NCBI GenBank assembly: GCA_027486555.1
Contig: JAIXOX010000140.1
Location: 62,001 to 126,000 of the forward strand
Source: Comamonadaceae bacterium
GTDB taxonomy: Bacteria > Pseudomonadota > Gammaproteobacteria > Burkholderiales > Burkholderiaceae_C
Length of the DNA stretch: 64,000 bases
Direction: 5' to 3'
The notes under the pieces were generated by a model. That model was not told where the DNA came from. It saw nothing but the letters and a program-made list of their open reading frames with translations, and did no database searches. The first letter of the stretch is position 1. Every line of letters starts with the position of its first letter. This document shows, piece after piece, positions 39,249-48,923 of this stretch. Made by a program: the position numbers and the translations under genes.

Positions 39249-40667
39249 TCAAGCCTTTAAGGCCATCAGCACCTCATCGAGCATCTTTTTGGCATCGCCA
39301 AACAACATGCGGTTGTTCTCTTTGTAAAACAGCGGGTTGTCCACGCCGGCGTAACCGCTGGCCATGGAGCGCTTCATGACGATGCTGGTGCGGGCCTTCC
39401 AGACTTCGAGCACCGGCATGCCGGCGATCGGGCTGGTCGGGTCGTCTTGCGCGGCCGGGTTCACGATGTCGTTGGCACCGATCACGATGGCCACGTCGGT
39501 GTCCGGGAAATCGTCGTTGAGTTCGTCCATCTCGAACACGATGTCGTAAGGCACTTTGGCCTCGGCCAACAAGACGTTCATGTGGCCAGGCATGCGACCG
39601 GCCACCGGGTGGATGCCAAATCGCACGTTGACACCTTTTTCGCGCAGTTGCTTGGTGATTTCAAACACCGTGTGCTGGGCCTGTGCCACGGCCATGCCGT
39701 AGCCTGGCACCACGATCACGTTTTTGGCGTCACGCAGCAGCTCGGCGGTCTCGGCGGCCAAGATGGGGCTGACCTCGCCCACCGGCTCGGCCGCTTCGCC
39801 CTTCGGCTTGGGCGCTGCGGCGGTGGTGCCAAAGCCCCCGGCGATCACGCTGATGAAGCTGCGGTTCATGGCGTTGCACATGATGTAGGACAAAATCGCG
39901 CCGCTGGAGCCGACCAAGGCACCGATCACGATCAGCAAGTCGTTGCTCAGCATGAAGCCCGTGGCCGCTGCGGCCCAGCCGGAATAGCTGTTGAGCATGG
40001 ACACCACCACCGGCATGTCGGCGCCGCCAATGGCCATGACCATGTGGATGCCGAACAGCAAAGCGATGACGGTCATGATGACCAAGGGCAGCATGCCGTC
40101 TTCCACCGTGTGGGCGTTCATGAATTCACGGCCAAAGTAAATGACTGCGATCAAACCCACCAGGTTGAGCCAGTGGCGACCAGGCAACAACAAGGGGCTG
40201 CCGCCGATGCGGCCCGACAACTTGCCAAACGCGGCCACCGAACCCGAGAAGGTCACAGCGCCAATGAAGATACCGATGTAGATTTCACCCGCGTGGATGG
40301 CGTGCGCTGCGCTGTCCAGATTCTTGGAGGCTTCTGGGTCCACATACGTGGCGTAACCCACCAGCGCCGCGGCCATGCCGACCATGCTGTGCATGAGCGC
40401 CACGAGTTCGGGCATTTGGGTCATCTGCACTTTTCGCGCAGCGTAGAGGCCAATGAGCGCCCCCACCAGCACAGAGCCCACGATCATGGGGATGCCCTCG
40501 GCCGTGACTTGCGGGCCAAAGATGGTGGCCAAAACGGCCAGGCCCATGCCGATCATGCCGTAGAGGTTGCCGCGCCGTGCGGTTTCCTGGTTGGACAAAC
40601 CGCCCAGGCTGAGGATGAAAAGAATGGTCGCGCCAATATAGGCGACCGTGGATAAGCTTGCGGACAT
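39249..40667 (-). CDS. pntB: NAD(P) transhydrogenase subunit beta
   Basis: Membrane and NADP(H)-binding subunit of the proton-translocating transhydrogenase, 472 residues. About nine TM helices in the first 270 residues, then the domain III NADP site with [15 protein letters not shown] and [21 protein letters not shown] precedes ATG 40667, 17 bases after the pntA stop. Confidence 0.95.
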   Translation of the reverse strand: MSASLSTVAYIGATILFILSLGGLSNQETARRGNLYGMIGMGLAVLATIFGPQVTAEGIPMIVGSVLVGALIGLYAARKVQMTQMPELVALMHSMVGMAAALVGYATYVDPEASKNLDSAAHAIHAGEIYIGIFIGAVTFSGSVAAFGKLSGRIGGSPLLLPGRHWLNLVGLIAVIYFGREFMNAHTVEDGMLPLVIMTVIALLFGIHMVMAIGGADMPVVVSMLNSYSGWAAAATGFMLSNDLLIVIGALVGSSGAILSYIMCNAMNRSFISVIAGGFGTTAAAPKPKGEAAEPVGEVSPILAAETAELLRDAKNVIVVPGYGMAVAQAQHTVFEITKQLREKGVNVRFGIHPVAGRMPGHMNVLLAEAKVPYDIVFEMDELNDDFPDTDVAIVIGANDIVNPAAQDDPTSPIAGMPVLEVWKARTSIVMKRSMASGYAGVDNPLFYKENNRMLFGDAKKMLDEVLMALKA

Positions 40668-40684
40668 TCAGGGTCTCCTTGTTC

Positions 40685-42286
40685 TTATTTGCGAAACATG
40701 GCCAGCATCCGCTGGGTCACGGCAAAACCGCCGAACATGTTGATGGCCGTCAGCACCAGGGCCAAAGCCGCCAGGATGCCGATCAGCGTGTTGGGTCGCC
40801 CAGCCGCCGCCAAAGGCGAAATCTGCACCAGCGCGCCAATGGCGATGATGGAGCTGATCGCGTTGGTCACGCTCATGAGCGGGGTGTGCAAAGCGGGCTT
40901 GACGTTCCAAACCACCATGTAACCCACAAAACAGGCCAACACAAACACCGTGAAGTGCGACAGGAAGGCCGCTGGCGCATACGCGCCCACCAGCACCAGC
41001 AACACGGCGGCGACCGCCGACACGATGAGCAACTGGCCCACGGGCATGGGCCCCGAGGGCTCGCCATGGCCGTGGCCTTTTTTGGCGGCAGGCGCTGCGG
41101 CTGGTTTGGGGGCGGGCTTGGGGGCCACCACCAAAGGCGGGGCAGGCCAGGTGATTTCGCCGTCCTTGATGACCGTCAGGCCCCGAATGGCGTCGTCTTC
41201 CATGTTGACGTTGATCACGCCGTCTTTGGTTTTGCACAACTCTTCGGTCAGGCGGAACAAGTTGGTGCCATACAGCGTGGACGACTGGCGCGCCATGCGC
41301 GAAGCCAGGTCGGTGTAGCCCACAATCGTCACGCCGTGCTTGACCACGGCCTTGCCGGGTTCGGTCAATTCGCAGTTGCCGCCTTGCTCGGCGGCCATGT
41401 CCACGATCACGCTGCCGGGCTTCATGCTTTGCACCATCTCGGCGGTGATCAGCTTGGGCGCGGGTTTGCCGGGGATCAGCGCGGTGGTGATGATGATGTC
41501 GCACTCTTTGGCTTGGCTTGCATACATCTCGCGCTGCGCGGCCTGGAAGCCTTCGCTCATCACCTTGGCGTAACCGCCGCCACCTGAGCCTTCTTCTTCG
41601 TAGTCCACCTTGACGAACTCACCACCCAGCGACACGACCTGGTCGGCCACTTCGGCGCGGGTGTCGTTGGCGCGCACGATGGCGCCCAAGCTGGCAGCCG
41701 CGCCAATGGCGGCCAAACCGGCCACACCGGCACCGGCAATGAACACTTTGGCGGGGGGCACTTTGCCCGCGGCCGTGATCTGGCCGTTGAAGAAGCGACC
41801 AAATGCGTTGGCGGCTTCAACCACCGCACGGTAGCCACTGACACCGGCCATGGAGGTCAAAGCGTCCATCTTCTGGGCGCGGCTCAATGTGCGGGGCAGT
41901 GAGTCGATCGACAGCGCGGTGACCTTTTTGGCCGCCAATTGCTGCATCAAATCGGGGTTTTGTGCGGGCCACAGAAAGCCGATCACCGTTTGGCCTTCGT
42001 GCATCAGCGCCACTTCGTCAGGCGTGGGGGCACGCACCTTGAAGACGATGTCGCTGCCGCTCCAGAGCGCACCGGCATTGGGGGCAATGGTGGCACCGGC
42101 CTCGACGTAGGACGCGTCCGACAGGTCAGCGAGCTCGCCCGCGCCTTGCTCGACCACCACGGCAAAGCCGAGTTTGACCAATTTGGTCACCGCATCGGGG
42201 ACCGTGGCCACCCTTTTTTCACCGGAAAAAATCTCTCGCGGCACGCCAATGCGCTGAGGCGTTGGGGCGATATCGCCAGTTTGCAT
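40685..42286 (-). CDS. pntA: NAD(P) transhydrogenase subunit alpha
   Basis: NAD(H)-binding subunit of the transhydrogenase, 533 residues. Domain I (about 10-385) has [22 protein letters not shown] and the [20 protein letters not shown] loop. An Ala/Pro/Lys-rich linker (near 390-415, with [12 protein letters not shown]) joins it to a C-terminal membrane part with three to four helices, so it is the fused E. coli-type alpha chain, not the split alpha1/alpha2 form. GAGGAG precedes ATG 42286; the track start at 42322 is less likely. Confidence 0.95.
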   Translation of the reverse strand: MQTGDIAPTPQRIGVPREIFSGEKRVATVPDAVTKLVKLGFAVVVEQGAGELADLSDASYVEAGATIAPNAGALWSGSDIVFKVRAPTPDEVALMHEGQTVIGFLWPAQNPDLMQQLAAKKVTALSIDSLPRTLSRAQKMDALTSMAGVSGYRAVVEAANAFGRFFNGQITAAGKVPPAKVFIAGAGVAGLAAIGAAASLGAIVRANDTRAEVADQVVSLGGEFVKVDYEEEGSGGGGYAKVMSEGFQAAQREMYASQAKECDIIITTALIPGKPAPKLITAEMVQSMKPGSVIVDMAAEQGGNCELTEPGKAVVKHGVTIVGYTDLASRMARQSSTLYGTNLFRLTEELCKTKDGVINVNMEDDAIRGLTVIKDGEITWPAPPLVVAPKPAPKPAAAPAAKKGHGHGEPSGPMPVGQLLIVSAVAAVLLVLVGAYAPAAFLSHFTVFVLACFVGYMVVWNVKPALHTPLMSVTNAISSIIAIGALVQISPLAAAGRPNTLIGILAALALVLTAINMFGGFAVTQRMLAMFRK

Positions 42287-42427
42287 GTTTGTCTCCTCGC
42301 TCAATCCACAAAAAATAGTCAATTATTCCACCTTAACCGATGTTCACCTGTTCTTGCCCTTTGAAAATCCACTCAAGCCCTCTATCAACTTGAACAATCC
42401 ACCCTCCAGCACTGTTGAATCAAAGCC

Positions 42428-42446
42428 AAAAGTGTCATGCACTTTT
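42428..42446. promoter_or_regulatory. Palindrome in the pntA-NUDIX intergenic region
   Basis: AAAAGTG-TCATG-CACTTTT is a perfect 7-5-7 inverted repeat in the 216-base AT-rich region between the divergent pntA and NUDIX genes. It could be an operator; no T-run makes it a terminator. Confidence 0.35.
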
Positions 42447-42502
42447 CCAATAAAAGACACGACATCGGTCAACCGGGCACACCACCCTTGATAATCCAGA
42501 AC

Positions 42503-42997
42503 ATGGACTCACGCTGGAAACCCAATGTCACCGTCGCCGCCATCATTGAAAAAGAAGGCCGCTATTTGTTGATCGAAGAACACACCCCAGAAGGCCTGCG
42601 CCTGAACAACCCCGCTGGGCATTTGGACCCCGGGGAGTCGCCAGCCGAGGCTTGTGCCCGAGAGACTTTGGAAGAGACGACACACCTTTTTAACCCCACA
42701 GCTTTAGTGGGTATTTACCTGTCCCGTTTTCAACGCCTCGCCACGGCAGAGGACGTGACCTACGTCCGAATGGCGTTTTGTGGTGAATTGGGTGAACTGC
42801 AAAAGGGTCATCAACTTGATGAAGGCATCGAACGCACCCTCTGGATGACACCCGAGGAAATCAGGGCCAGCGCATCCCGTCACCGAAGTCCTTTGGTTTT
42901 GCAATGCATTGAAGACCATCTGGCCGGGCAGCGTTACCCCCTCGAGGTCATTTACACCGACCCTGCAGTCAAGGGTTTACCGCATCTGAAGGCTTGA
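42503..42997 (+). CDS. NUDIX hydrolase (NudJ-like)
   Basis: Small pyrophosphohydrolase of 164 residues with the Nudix box GHLDPGESPAEACARETLEET at residues about 38-58. The final Gly of the consensus is Thr here (EETTH), as in some NudJ relatives. In E. coli and many proteobacteria nudJ lies directly upstream of mnmA; here mnmA is 4.7 kb downstream, beyond an antisense operon. ATG 42503 fits the family; the track start at 42437 adds a non-family N-terminus. Substrate not determined (nucleoside di/triphosphates, HMP-PP in NudJ). Confidence 0.85.
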   Translation: MDSRWKPNVTVAAIIEKEGRYLLIEEHTPEGLRLNNPAGHLDPGESPAEACARETLEETTHLFNPTALVGIYLSRFQRLATAEDVTYVRMAFCGELGELQKGHQLDEGIERTLWMTPEEIRASASRHRSPLVLQCIEDHLAGQRYPLEVIYTDPAVKGLPHLKA

Positions 42998-43037
42998 ATG
43001 CATTCCTGTGCGCGGCTCCATCGCGCTTGGCAGATCG

Positions 43038-44480
43038 CTACTTAGGGGCAAAAACAGAAGCATTCCAGCCCAAATCCTGTGCCATGGACTGCGCCAAACG
43101 CTGGTAGCCAGGCACTGTGAAATGGATCAAATCCTTGGCCATCCAAGCTGGGTTTTGCTGGGCCCATCGGTAAGATCCGCCAGCCCCGCCCATGGCGCTG
43201 AACATGCTCCAGAAGTGGCACCCGTGGGCTTGCGCCACCTGCTTTTGAATGCGCCCAATTTCAGCGTGAACCCGGGTAAATTTAAGAAAATCTGGATATT
43301 TTGCTGGGACTGGTCTGGTGCCATGAACAGCGCCAGATCGGTTTTTCTGAGACCGCCGAACCAAAATACCCCGATCCCCTGGTGCCACCAACAAGCAGTT
43401 GGCCTGAGGAAAGAGTTGCCGCCAAGCAGCCACCGATGAACGCAAGGTCTGGCTGTAGGCTACTGCATCGAATGGCTGCACATTGCCTTCATTCGTGCCA
43501 AAGGCCATCACCACCACGTCGTAAGTTGAGGCTCCCCACCAAGGCGCCATGACCGTCGCTTGCACCTGACGCCAGCCGGCCACAGTGGCCCCCGGGTATC
43601 CAAACACATCGAGTTGCAATCGGATGTCCACGGGCAGTGGCAATTCGATGCCATTCAACCTGAACGGACCTTCAAGCACGCGCAGCTCAAGGGTGGACAA
43701 CACATCGTCGCCCACCAAATCCAGCACAGCTGGGCCTTCGCGGCCCTGCAAATCGATGCGTTGCTCTTCACCTGCGTCGACGCGAATGGCCAAACTGATC
43801 GGATCTCGGGTTTGCTGATACAACAAGCGCAACTGGGACTTGTCGGCTTGGGCCATGGCATTGCGAACGTCCAGCGACATCCAGGCATCCTTGCCCTGCG
43901 TCCACATATTGACCAAACCCGGCCCGGGCTCACTGGCGCCTGCGGGCACGGCATGCGCGGGCTCGTATTGCCACCCCGCTCCGACACAGCTTTTGCGCAA
44001 GGGCAACCGCACGCCAGGCCTGTTCATGCTGGCTGGCAAGAACCGGCTGCCCACAGCTTCAGGGGGCAACTGAGACAAACGCGCCCATTCCTGGCTCCAA
44101 AAAGCAGCCGCCAGATGGCTGTCGCCCCAAATCCCCACCCGCAATGGTTGGCCCGATTGGGCTTGCCACAAAGTGCGTTTTTGTGGGCGCATCTCAGCCA
44201 ATGGCGCGTTGGGCAAAACATCTTGAAACTGCCTTAACTGGGTTTGAACGTCCACGTCATCGGGCACTTCTTGGGGGTCCACCTCACGGGTTGTCTTGGC
44301 CCGAGGTGCAGTTGGCCGCTGACTGCATTGCAAGTCAGGCGCACCGCGGCGTGCCTGGACGGGCAAGATGGTTTGCTGCACATCGGCTCGCACCAAGGGC
44401 AGTGTTTGGGCTACCAAAACACCACTGAAAAAAAACAAAGCCACAGGGGCCAAGTAGCCCGAAACCCAAGATTTTTTCAT
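43038..44480 (-). CDS. SGNH/GDSL-type hydrolase or O-acyltransferase, exported
   Basis: Periplasmic or anchored protein of 480 residues. A signal/anchor (GYLAPVALFFFSGVLVA) is followed by a Pro-rich stretch and an SGNH fold: block I GIWGDSHLAAAF with nucleophile Ser near 120, block II Gly in FGYPGAT, block III FGTNEGN, and block V DLIHFTVPGY with Asp and His. A jelly-roll-like insertion separates blocks I and II, as in AlgX/AlgJ or PatB-type enzymes. The start overlaps the upstream DUF459 stop (ATGA). With the MBOAT protein two genes upstream, it probably transfers or removes acyl groups on an envelope glycan. Confidence 0.8.
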   Translation of the reverse strand: MKKSWVSGYLAPVALFFFSGVLVAQTLPLVRADVQQTILPVQARRGAPDLQCSQRPTAPRAKTTREVDPQEVPDDVDVQTQLRQFQDVLPNAPLAEMRPQKRTLWQAQSGQPLRVGIWGDSHLAAAFWSQEWARLSQLPPEAVGSRFLPASMNRPGVRLPLRKSCVGAGWQYEPAHAVPAGASEPGPGLVNMWTQGKDAWMSLDVRNAMAQADKSQLRLLYQQTRDPISLAIRVDAGEEQRIDLQGREGPAVLDLVGDDVLSTLELRVLEGPFRLNGIELPLPVDIRLQLDVFGYPGATVAGWRQVQATVMAPWWGASTYDVVVMAFGTNEGNVQPFDAVAYSQTLRSSVAAWRQLFPQANCLLVAPGDRGILVRRSQKNRSGAVHGTRPVPAKYPDFLKFTRVHAEIGRIQKQVAQAHGCHFWSMFSAMGGAGGSYRWAQQNPAWMAKDLIHFTVPGYQRLAQSMAQDLGWNASVFAPK

Positions 44481-45469
44481 GGTTGCGCTGCCTTTTGAAT
44501 GTGTTCAAGCAAGGCTTGTTTGACCAAGCGCAAGGCCGTGGGCGTCATGTGAATACCGTCTTCGGCCCGTAAATTCAGAGGCTGACCGTCTGCGCCCAGT
44601 TTGAATTTCTGAAATGGTTCGGACAACACGCCAATGAGGGGCTCAGTGGCCAGATAGTCGGTGCCCCAATTTTGAGCTCGGGCATGAAAAATGTGGTTTT
44701 GCAACACTGCGCCATCGCGTACCCGCCCCTCCCGCATGGAGGGCAAGCCCATCCAAATCACCCGGACTTGGCGCTCAACCGCTGCAGCCACCACCTCGTC
44801 TACCCGCAAGGCATAGTTCAGCGCCCAGCCCGGTGATGGAAACCCATGGCGCTGCCCATCGACCACCAAATCCCAAGGGTCATTGGGCCCCAAAAAAATC
44901 ACCACCAAGCTCAAGCTCTTGGCATCCATTTCTTCCACGATGCGTTGAGGCCAATCGAAATACCGCCGCACAGTCAAGCCGGTACTTTGACGACTCAGGT
45001 CATGCACTTCCCAATCGGGGTGCAAACGTGTCAGATCACGCATCAGCAAGGGGGCCACACCTTGCATCATCGAATCTCCGGCCAGCAAAATGCGCTGCAC
45101 ACCAGGCTTGAGTTTTTGCTGCGCCAAACTGGGCATGAACTGCCCTTTGGGCAAAGGTGGGGGCAAGTCTTGTAACTGGGGTGGTTGAGGCGTCCGAACC
45201 ACCACAGGTGTTTGTTCAAGCTCTTCATTGGAGGATGGCCACGCAAGGCGAAACAAAGGCCGCGAACCGCCAGCCCGCACCCGGTCATCCAACCATCGCG
45301 ACGGGGCAAACAAAGCGTTCGACAGGGCTTCAGGCAGCACAGCTTCCAAGCTGACGTGGTACCTCACGCCTAAATACCTTTCAAGCGAAGTGAGCCAGCA
45401 CAGGGTCACCATCAGAGCGACCGCAGGAAGCATCCAGCTCAATTGACGTGCAGACAAACGATGGGCCAT
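44477..45469 (-). CDS. DUF459 SGNH-hydrolase family protein
   Basis: Exported SGNH protein of 330 residues with an N-terminal membrane helix (LSWMLPAVALMVTLCWL), a Pro-rich linker and the DUF459 catalytic domain: GDSMMQGVAPLL (Ser), QSTGL (Gly), FLGPNDPWD (Asn) and EDGIHMTP (Asp, His). All four blocks are intact. The ATG lies one base after the MBOAT stop. DUF459 proteins often travel with MBOAT acyltransferases and may be the periplasmic transferase that receives the acyl group. Confidence 0.83.
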   Translation of the reverse strand: MAHRLSARQLSWMLPAVALMVTLCWLTSLERYLGVRYHVSLEAVLPEALSNALFAPSRWLDDRVRAGGSRPLFRLAWPSSNEELEQTPVVVRTPQPPQLQDLPPPLPKGQFMPSLAQQKLKPGVQRILLAGDSMMQGVAPLLMRDLTRLHPDWEVHDLSRQSTGLTVRRYFDWPQRIVEEMDAKSLSLVVIFLGPNDPWDLVVDGQRHGFPSPGWALNYALRVDEVVAAAVERQVRVIWMGLPSMREGRVRDGAVLQNHIFHARAQNWGTDYLATEPLIGVLSEPFQKFKLGADGQPLNLRAEDGIHMTPTALRLVKQALLEHIQKAAQP

Positions 45470-45470
45470 C

Positions 45471-46883
45471 TCAAAACCGGTAATAAATGAAATTAGGCAC
45501 CCCTTCGGGACCATAAAACAGCACCGCGCAAAGCAAAATGGTCAACACCATCACACCCCAACGAGGGCTCAACCGCTCCAAGTAAACGGTTGCCTTGCGC
45601 TCTAAATCAGCAGCCCATGGGCTAAGTCCCCCTACACACAGCGCGATCAACACCAAGCCCCAGGCCTGCGGAATGTCGTCTGCCCAAAAGCCTTTGGGGT
45701 TGACAAACAAACCCTGCAGCATTTGCAAGGCGTGAGACACCGAGTCGGCCCTGAAAAAGACCCAAGCCACACTGACAAACACAAAAGTCACCATTTGAGC
45801 GGCCCAACGAGGCCATACAGGCATGCCCAAGCGCTGTGCCCCGTTCACCACAATGACCCCTAAGCCGTGCAACAAGCCCCACACCACAAAGGTCCAACTG
45901 GCCCCATGCCACAAGCCACTGATGAGCATACCCAGCAGCACATTGAGCTGGGTGCGCGCAAAGCCACGGCGATTGCCGCCCAGGGGAATGTAGATGTAAT
46001 CGCGGATAAAGCTGGACAAAGACACATGCCAGCGGGACCAAAAATCTGAAAGATTGCGCGCCAGATAAGGCTGTCGAAAATTCACGGGCAGAGTGAAGCC
46101 CAACAACAAGGCCAGGCCAGTCACGATCGAGGTGTAGCCTGCAAAGTCCAGAAAAATCTGCAAGCTGTAAGCCAGCATGGCGGCCATCAAAGCCAGGCTG
46201 CTGAATTGTTCAGGAAATTTGTAAACCGGGTCAACCCATTGGGCCGACAAGCACGAGGCCAAGACCACTTTTTGCACCAAACCCAAAACGATGAGGTAAA
46301 GCGCCAGCCAAGACTGTTTAGGAAGGCCCACGCGAAGTTGCGGATCGCGTTCATCGAGTTGGGCAAAAAAATGCTCGGCCCGCAAAATGGGGCCCGCAAA
46401 CAAAGTAGGCCAAAAACTCAAAAACAGCAGCACATCTGCCCAAGAACGCGCCAAACCCGGCTGCCGACCGACCATGACCATATAGGTCACCGCTTGGAAA
46501 GTAAAAAAAGACACCCCCACAGGGGTCACCACATCCAGCACAGGCAGCAAGGCATCAAAACCCATGCCCTGCAACACTTTCTGAAAGGTCTCGCGCACAA
46601 ATTCATAGTATTTGAGCGAAAGCAAAAAAGACCCCGCCAGCCACAAACCCAACCATAAAGGGCGACGACTGTCCGGCACACTTTGCATGCGCCGCCCCAA
46701 AGCCCACATGGCGGTGCTGTAAACGAGTAAAACAAGGGCAAACTTGGGAACCCAAGTGGCGTACAGGCCGTAGCCCGTCAGAATGAGCAAACCCCGCTGC
46801 CAGCCTGGCCTGCTGGCCAATGCCCAATAAGCGGGTAAAAACAGCAGGCAAAAAAGTCCAAATTCCGGCGAAACAAAACTCAT
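45471..46883 (-). CDS. MBOAT family O-acyltransferase (AlgI/PatA-like)
   Basis: Polytopic inner-membrane protein of 470 residues with about 10-12 segments. The MBOAT catalytic His lies in LISGLWHGASWTFVVWG, and NFRQPYLARNLSDFWSRWHVSL is the characteristic block. Such proteins carry acyl (usually acetyl) groups across the membrane for alginate, cellulose or peptidoglycan O-acetylation. It follows the lytic transglycosylase by 10 bases and precedes DUF459 by one. The genome context does not include alginate or cellulose genes. Confidence 0.9.
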   Translation of the reverse strand: MSFVSPEFGLFCLLFLPAYWALASRPGWQRGLLILTGYGLYATWVPKFALVLLVYSTAMWALGRRMQSVPDSRRPLWLGLWLAGSFLLSLKYYEFVRETFQKVLQGMGFDALLPVLDVVTPVGVSFFTFQAVTYMVMVGRQPGLARSWADVLLFLSFWPTLFAGPILRAEHFFAQLDERDPQLRVGLPKQSWLALYLIVLGLVQKVVLASCLSAQWVDPVYKFPEQFSSLALMAAMLAYSLQIFLDFAGYTSIVTGLALLLGFTLPVNFRQPYLARNLSDFWSRWHVSLSSFIRDYIYIPLGGNRRGFARTQLNVLLGMLISGLWHGASWTFVVWGLLHGLGVIVVNGAQRLGMPVWPRWAAQMVTFVFVSVAWVFFRADSVSHALQMLQGLFVNPKGFWADDIPQAWGLVLIALCVGGLSPWAADLERKATVYLERLSPRWGVMVLTILLCAVLFYGPEGVPNFIYYRF

Positions 46884-46893
46884 GGACTCAAGC

Positions 46894-47622
46894 TCATTGA
46901 ATGGGCACGTTCACACCTGCAGCCACTTGGTCAAGGCGGGCCTGCTCGGCCAGGACTTTGGCCACGTAACCACCATCATCAGTGACAGCGTCGCCCCCCA
47001 AATAAAAGAGCAAACCATCCTCCAGAGAACCGCCCTTGAGTTTGATCGAATCGTAAAGAACAGCCACGCCCACGCGCAAATTCGTGATCGGGTCGAAAGC
47101 AGCCAACTTCCCCCCATAGGCTTCATAGCGCTTGACGTGAATCGCGGTCATCACCTGCATCAGGCCTTGAGCCCCGGCATGACTTTGTACATAAGGATGA
47201 AAGTTGGACTCGATGGCCATGACCGCCAAGATCAAATGGGGGGCTAATTTGTACCGTTTGGCCAAGACATGGGCCTCGGCCACCAAGGCCGCCAAGGGCT
47301 CGGGCGCAATTTTGTATTTTTGCCCCAGCCAAGTGGCCACGGCCGCTTGGGAGCGTGGAAGGTCTTTCAGATCAACCGCCGTGGCACGATCGGCCGTGTT
47401 TTGCGGCAACCAGGAAATCAGCACCTGGCGATCACGCAGCCAATTGAACAAGGCTTCCTCGGCCATGTGCAAGCCCTGAGGATGCCACCACAGCGCCAAC
47501 ACCACCGCAGCCGCACTCAAGCCCACCATGGCCAAACCACTGTGAGTGACAAGGAACAAGCCCTGCGCAATGTCGCGCAAAGCCGTTCGAATGGGGGGGC
47601 ACCAAGTGCAGTGGAGGGGCAT
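46894..47622 (-). CDS. Membrane-anchored lytic transglycosylase (SLT domain)
   Basis: Peptidoglycan-cleaving enzyme of 242 residues: an N-terminal membrane helix (SGLAMVGLSAAAVVLALWW, about 28-46) and an SLT lysozyme-like domain with catalytic Glu in MAIESNFHPYV, then GAQGLMQVM and NLRVGVAVLYD, near family 1 (Slt/MltC-like) enzymes. It is the first gene of the four-gene operon; TATAAT lies 21 bases before the ATG. Its position links the acylation genes to peptidoglycan. Confidence 0.87.
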   Translation of the reverse strand: MPLHCTWCPPIRTALRDIAQGLFLVTHSGLAMVGLSAAAVVLALWWHPQGLHMAEEALFNWLRDRQVLISWLPQNTADRATAVDLKDLPRSQAAVATWLGQKYKIAPEPLAALVAEAHVLAKRYKLAPHLILAVMAIESNFHPYVQSHAGAQGLMQVMTAIHVKRYEAYGGKLAAFDPITNLRVGVAVLYDSIKLKGGSLEDGLLFYLGGDAVTDDGGYVAKVLAEQARLDQVAAGVNVPIQ

Positions 47623-47643
47623 CAGAATAAAGACCAGCCCGCT

Positions 47644-47649
47644 ATTATA
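47644..47649 (-). promoter_or_regulatory. -10 box candidate for the transglycosylase/MBOAT operon
   Basis: The minus strand reads TATAAT, a perfect -10 hexamer, 21 bases upstream of the transglycosylase ATG. A good -35 is not visible (GCTAAA at 17 bases). If used, the leader would be only about 12-16 bases, so initiation with little or no Shine-Dalgarno is implied. Confidence 0.4.
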
Positions 47650-47704
47650 AATTTGTGGCCCATGTCTTTAGCCCGACCTTGGCCGCTCACGGGATAATCA
47701 CGTC

Positions 47705-48880
47705 ATGTCCCATCTCACCCGTGTGGTCGTCGGTTTGTCCGGCGGCGTCGATTCCGCTGTCACCGCTCACCTGCTCAAGCAACAAGGCCATGAGGTGATC
47801 GGCATTTTCATGAAAAACTGGGAAGACGACGACGACAGCGAGTACTGCTCATCCAACATTGACTTTGTGGATGCAGCTGCCGTGGCCGATGTGCTGGGCA
47901 TCGAGATCGAACACGTCAATTTTGCGGCCGACTACAAAGACCGGGTTTTTTCAGAGTTTGTGCGTGAATACCAAGCCGGGCGCACGCCCAACCCCGACAT
48001 CCTGTGCAACGCCGAGATCAAGTTCAAGTCGTTTCTGGACCACGCCATGCGCTTGGGGGCCGAGAAAATTGCCACCGGCCATTACGCCCGGGTACGCTTC
48101 AACCAAGCCACAGGCAGCCACGAGTTGCTCAAGGGCCTGGACCCCAGCAAAGACCAAAGTTACTTTTTGCACCGCCTGAACCAGGCGCAACTGTCCAAAA
48201 CCCTGTTTCCGGTGGGCGAACTGCACAAGACCGAGGTGCGACGCGTTGCCGAAGAGATCGGTTTGCCCAATGCCCGCAAAAAAGATTCCACTGGCATCTG
48301 CTTCATTGGCGAGCGGCCTTTTCGCGAGTTTTTGAACCGCTACATCAGCAAGGAGCCCGGCCCGATCAAGGACCCCACGGGCCGGATCATTGGCCAACAT
48401 GTGGGTCTGAGCTTTTACACCTTGGGGCAACGCCAAGGCTTGGGCATTGGCGGCATCAAGGCCAAAGGCGCGGACATGAAGGCCTTGCAGGCGCGCGGCT
48501 TGCGCGGTGCGGGCGAGCACACGCCCTGGTTTGTGGCCCGCAAGGACATCCCCAACAACACCTTGTGGGTGGTGCAAGGCCACGACCACCCCTGGCTGTT
48601 GTCGCCGCAACTGCAAGCCACCGATGTGAGCTGGTGCGCAGGCCTGCCCCCTGCGCCCGGGGCCTACGCCGCCAAGACGCGTTATCGGCAAGCCGACGCG
48701 CCTTGCAGCTACATGCCCCTGCCCAAGGCTGAAGAACAAGTGGGATCTGAACCAGGCTTTGAACTGGACTTTGAACAAGACCAGTGGGCCGTCACCCCCG
48801 GGCAAAGCGCCGTTCTGTATGACGGCGAAGTGTGCTTGGGCGGCGGCGTCATCGCCAGCCGGGAAACCGCACCGACTTGA
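47705..48880 (+). CDS. mnmA: tRNA-specific 2-thiouridylase MnmA
   Basis: ATP pyrophosphatase that installs 2-thiouridine at position 34 of tRNAs for Lys, Glu and Gln. The 391-residue protein has the PP-loop [18 protein letters not shown] near residues 6-23 and catalytic cysteines in [12 protein letters not shown] and [11 protein letters not shown]. The C-terminal part is somewhat longer than in E. coli. The start lies very close to a GATAAT, so the leader may be minimal. Confidence 0.96.
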   Translation: MSHLTRVVVGLSGGVDSAVTAHLLKQQGHEVIGIFMKNWEDDDDSEYCSSNIDFVDAAAVADVLGIEIEHVNFAADYKDRVFSEFVREYQAGRTPNPDILCNAEIKFKSFLDHAMRLGAEKIATGHYARVRFNQATGSHELLKGLDPSKDQSYFLHRLNQAQLSKTLFPVGELHKTEVRRVAEEIGLPNARKKDSTGICFIGERPFREFLNRYISKEPGPIKDPTGRIIGQHVGLSFYTLGQRQGLGIGGIKAKGADMKALQARGLRGAGEHTPWFVARKDIPNNTLWVVQGHDHPWLLSPQLQATDVSWCAGLPPAPGAYAAKTRYRQADAPCSYMPLPKAEEQVGSEPGFELDFEQDQWAVTPGQSAVLYDGEVCLGGGVIASRETAPT

Positions 48881-48923
48881 GTCAGGTGCGGGTCTCCACG
48901 ACTGTGTGTCCCCTTTTGCTGGC

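Noticed and set aside
42620-42690. Thr in place of the last Gly of the Nudix box as a sign of inactivity
   Set aside because: The metal-binding REXXEE core is intact and this position varies in NudJ-like enzymes.
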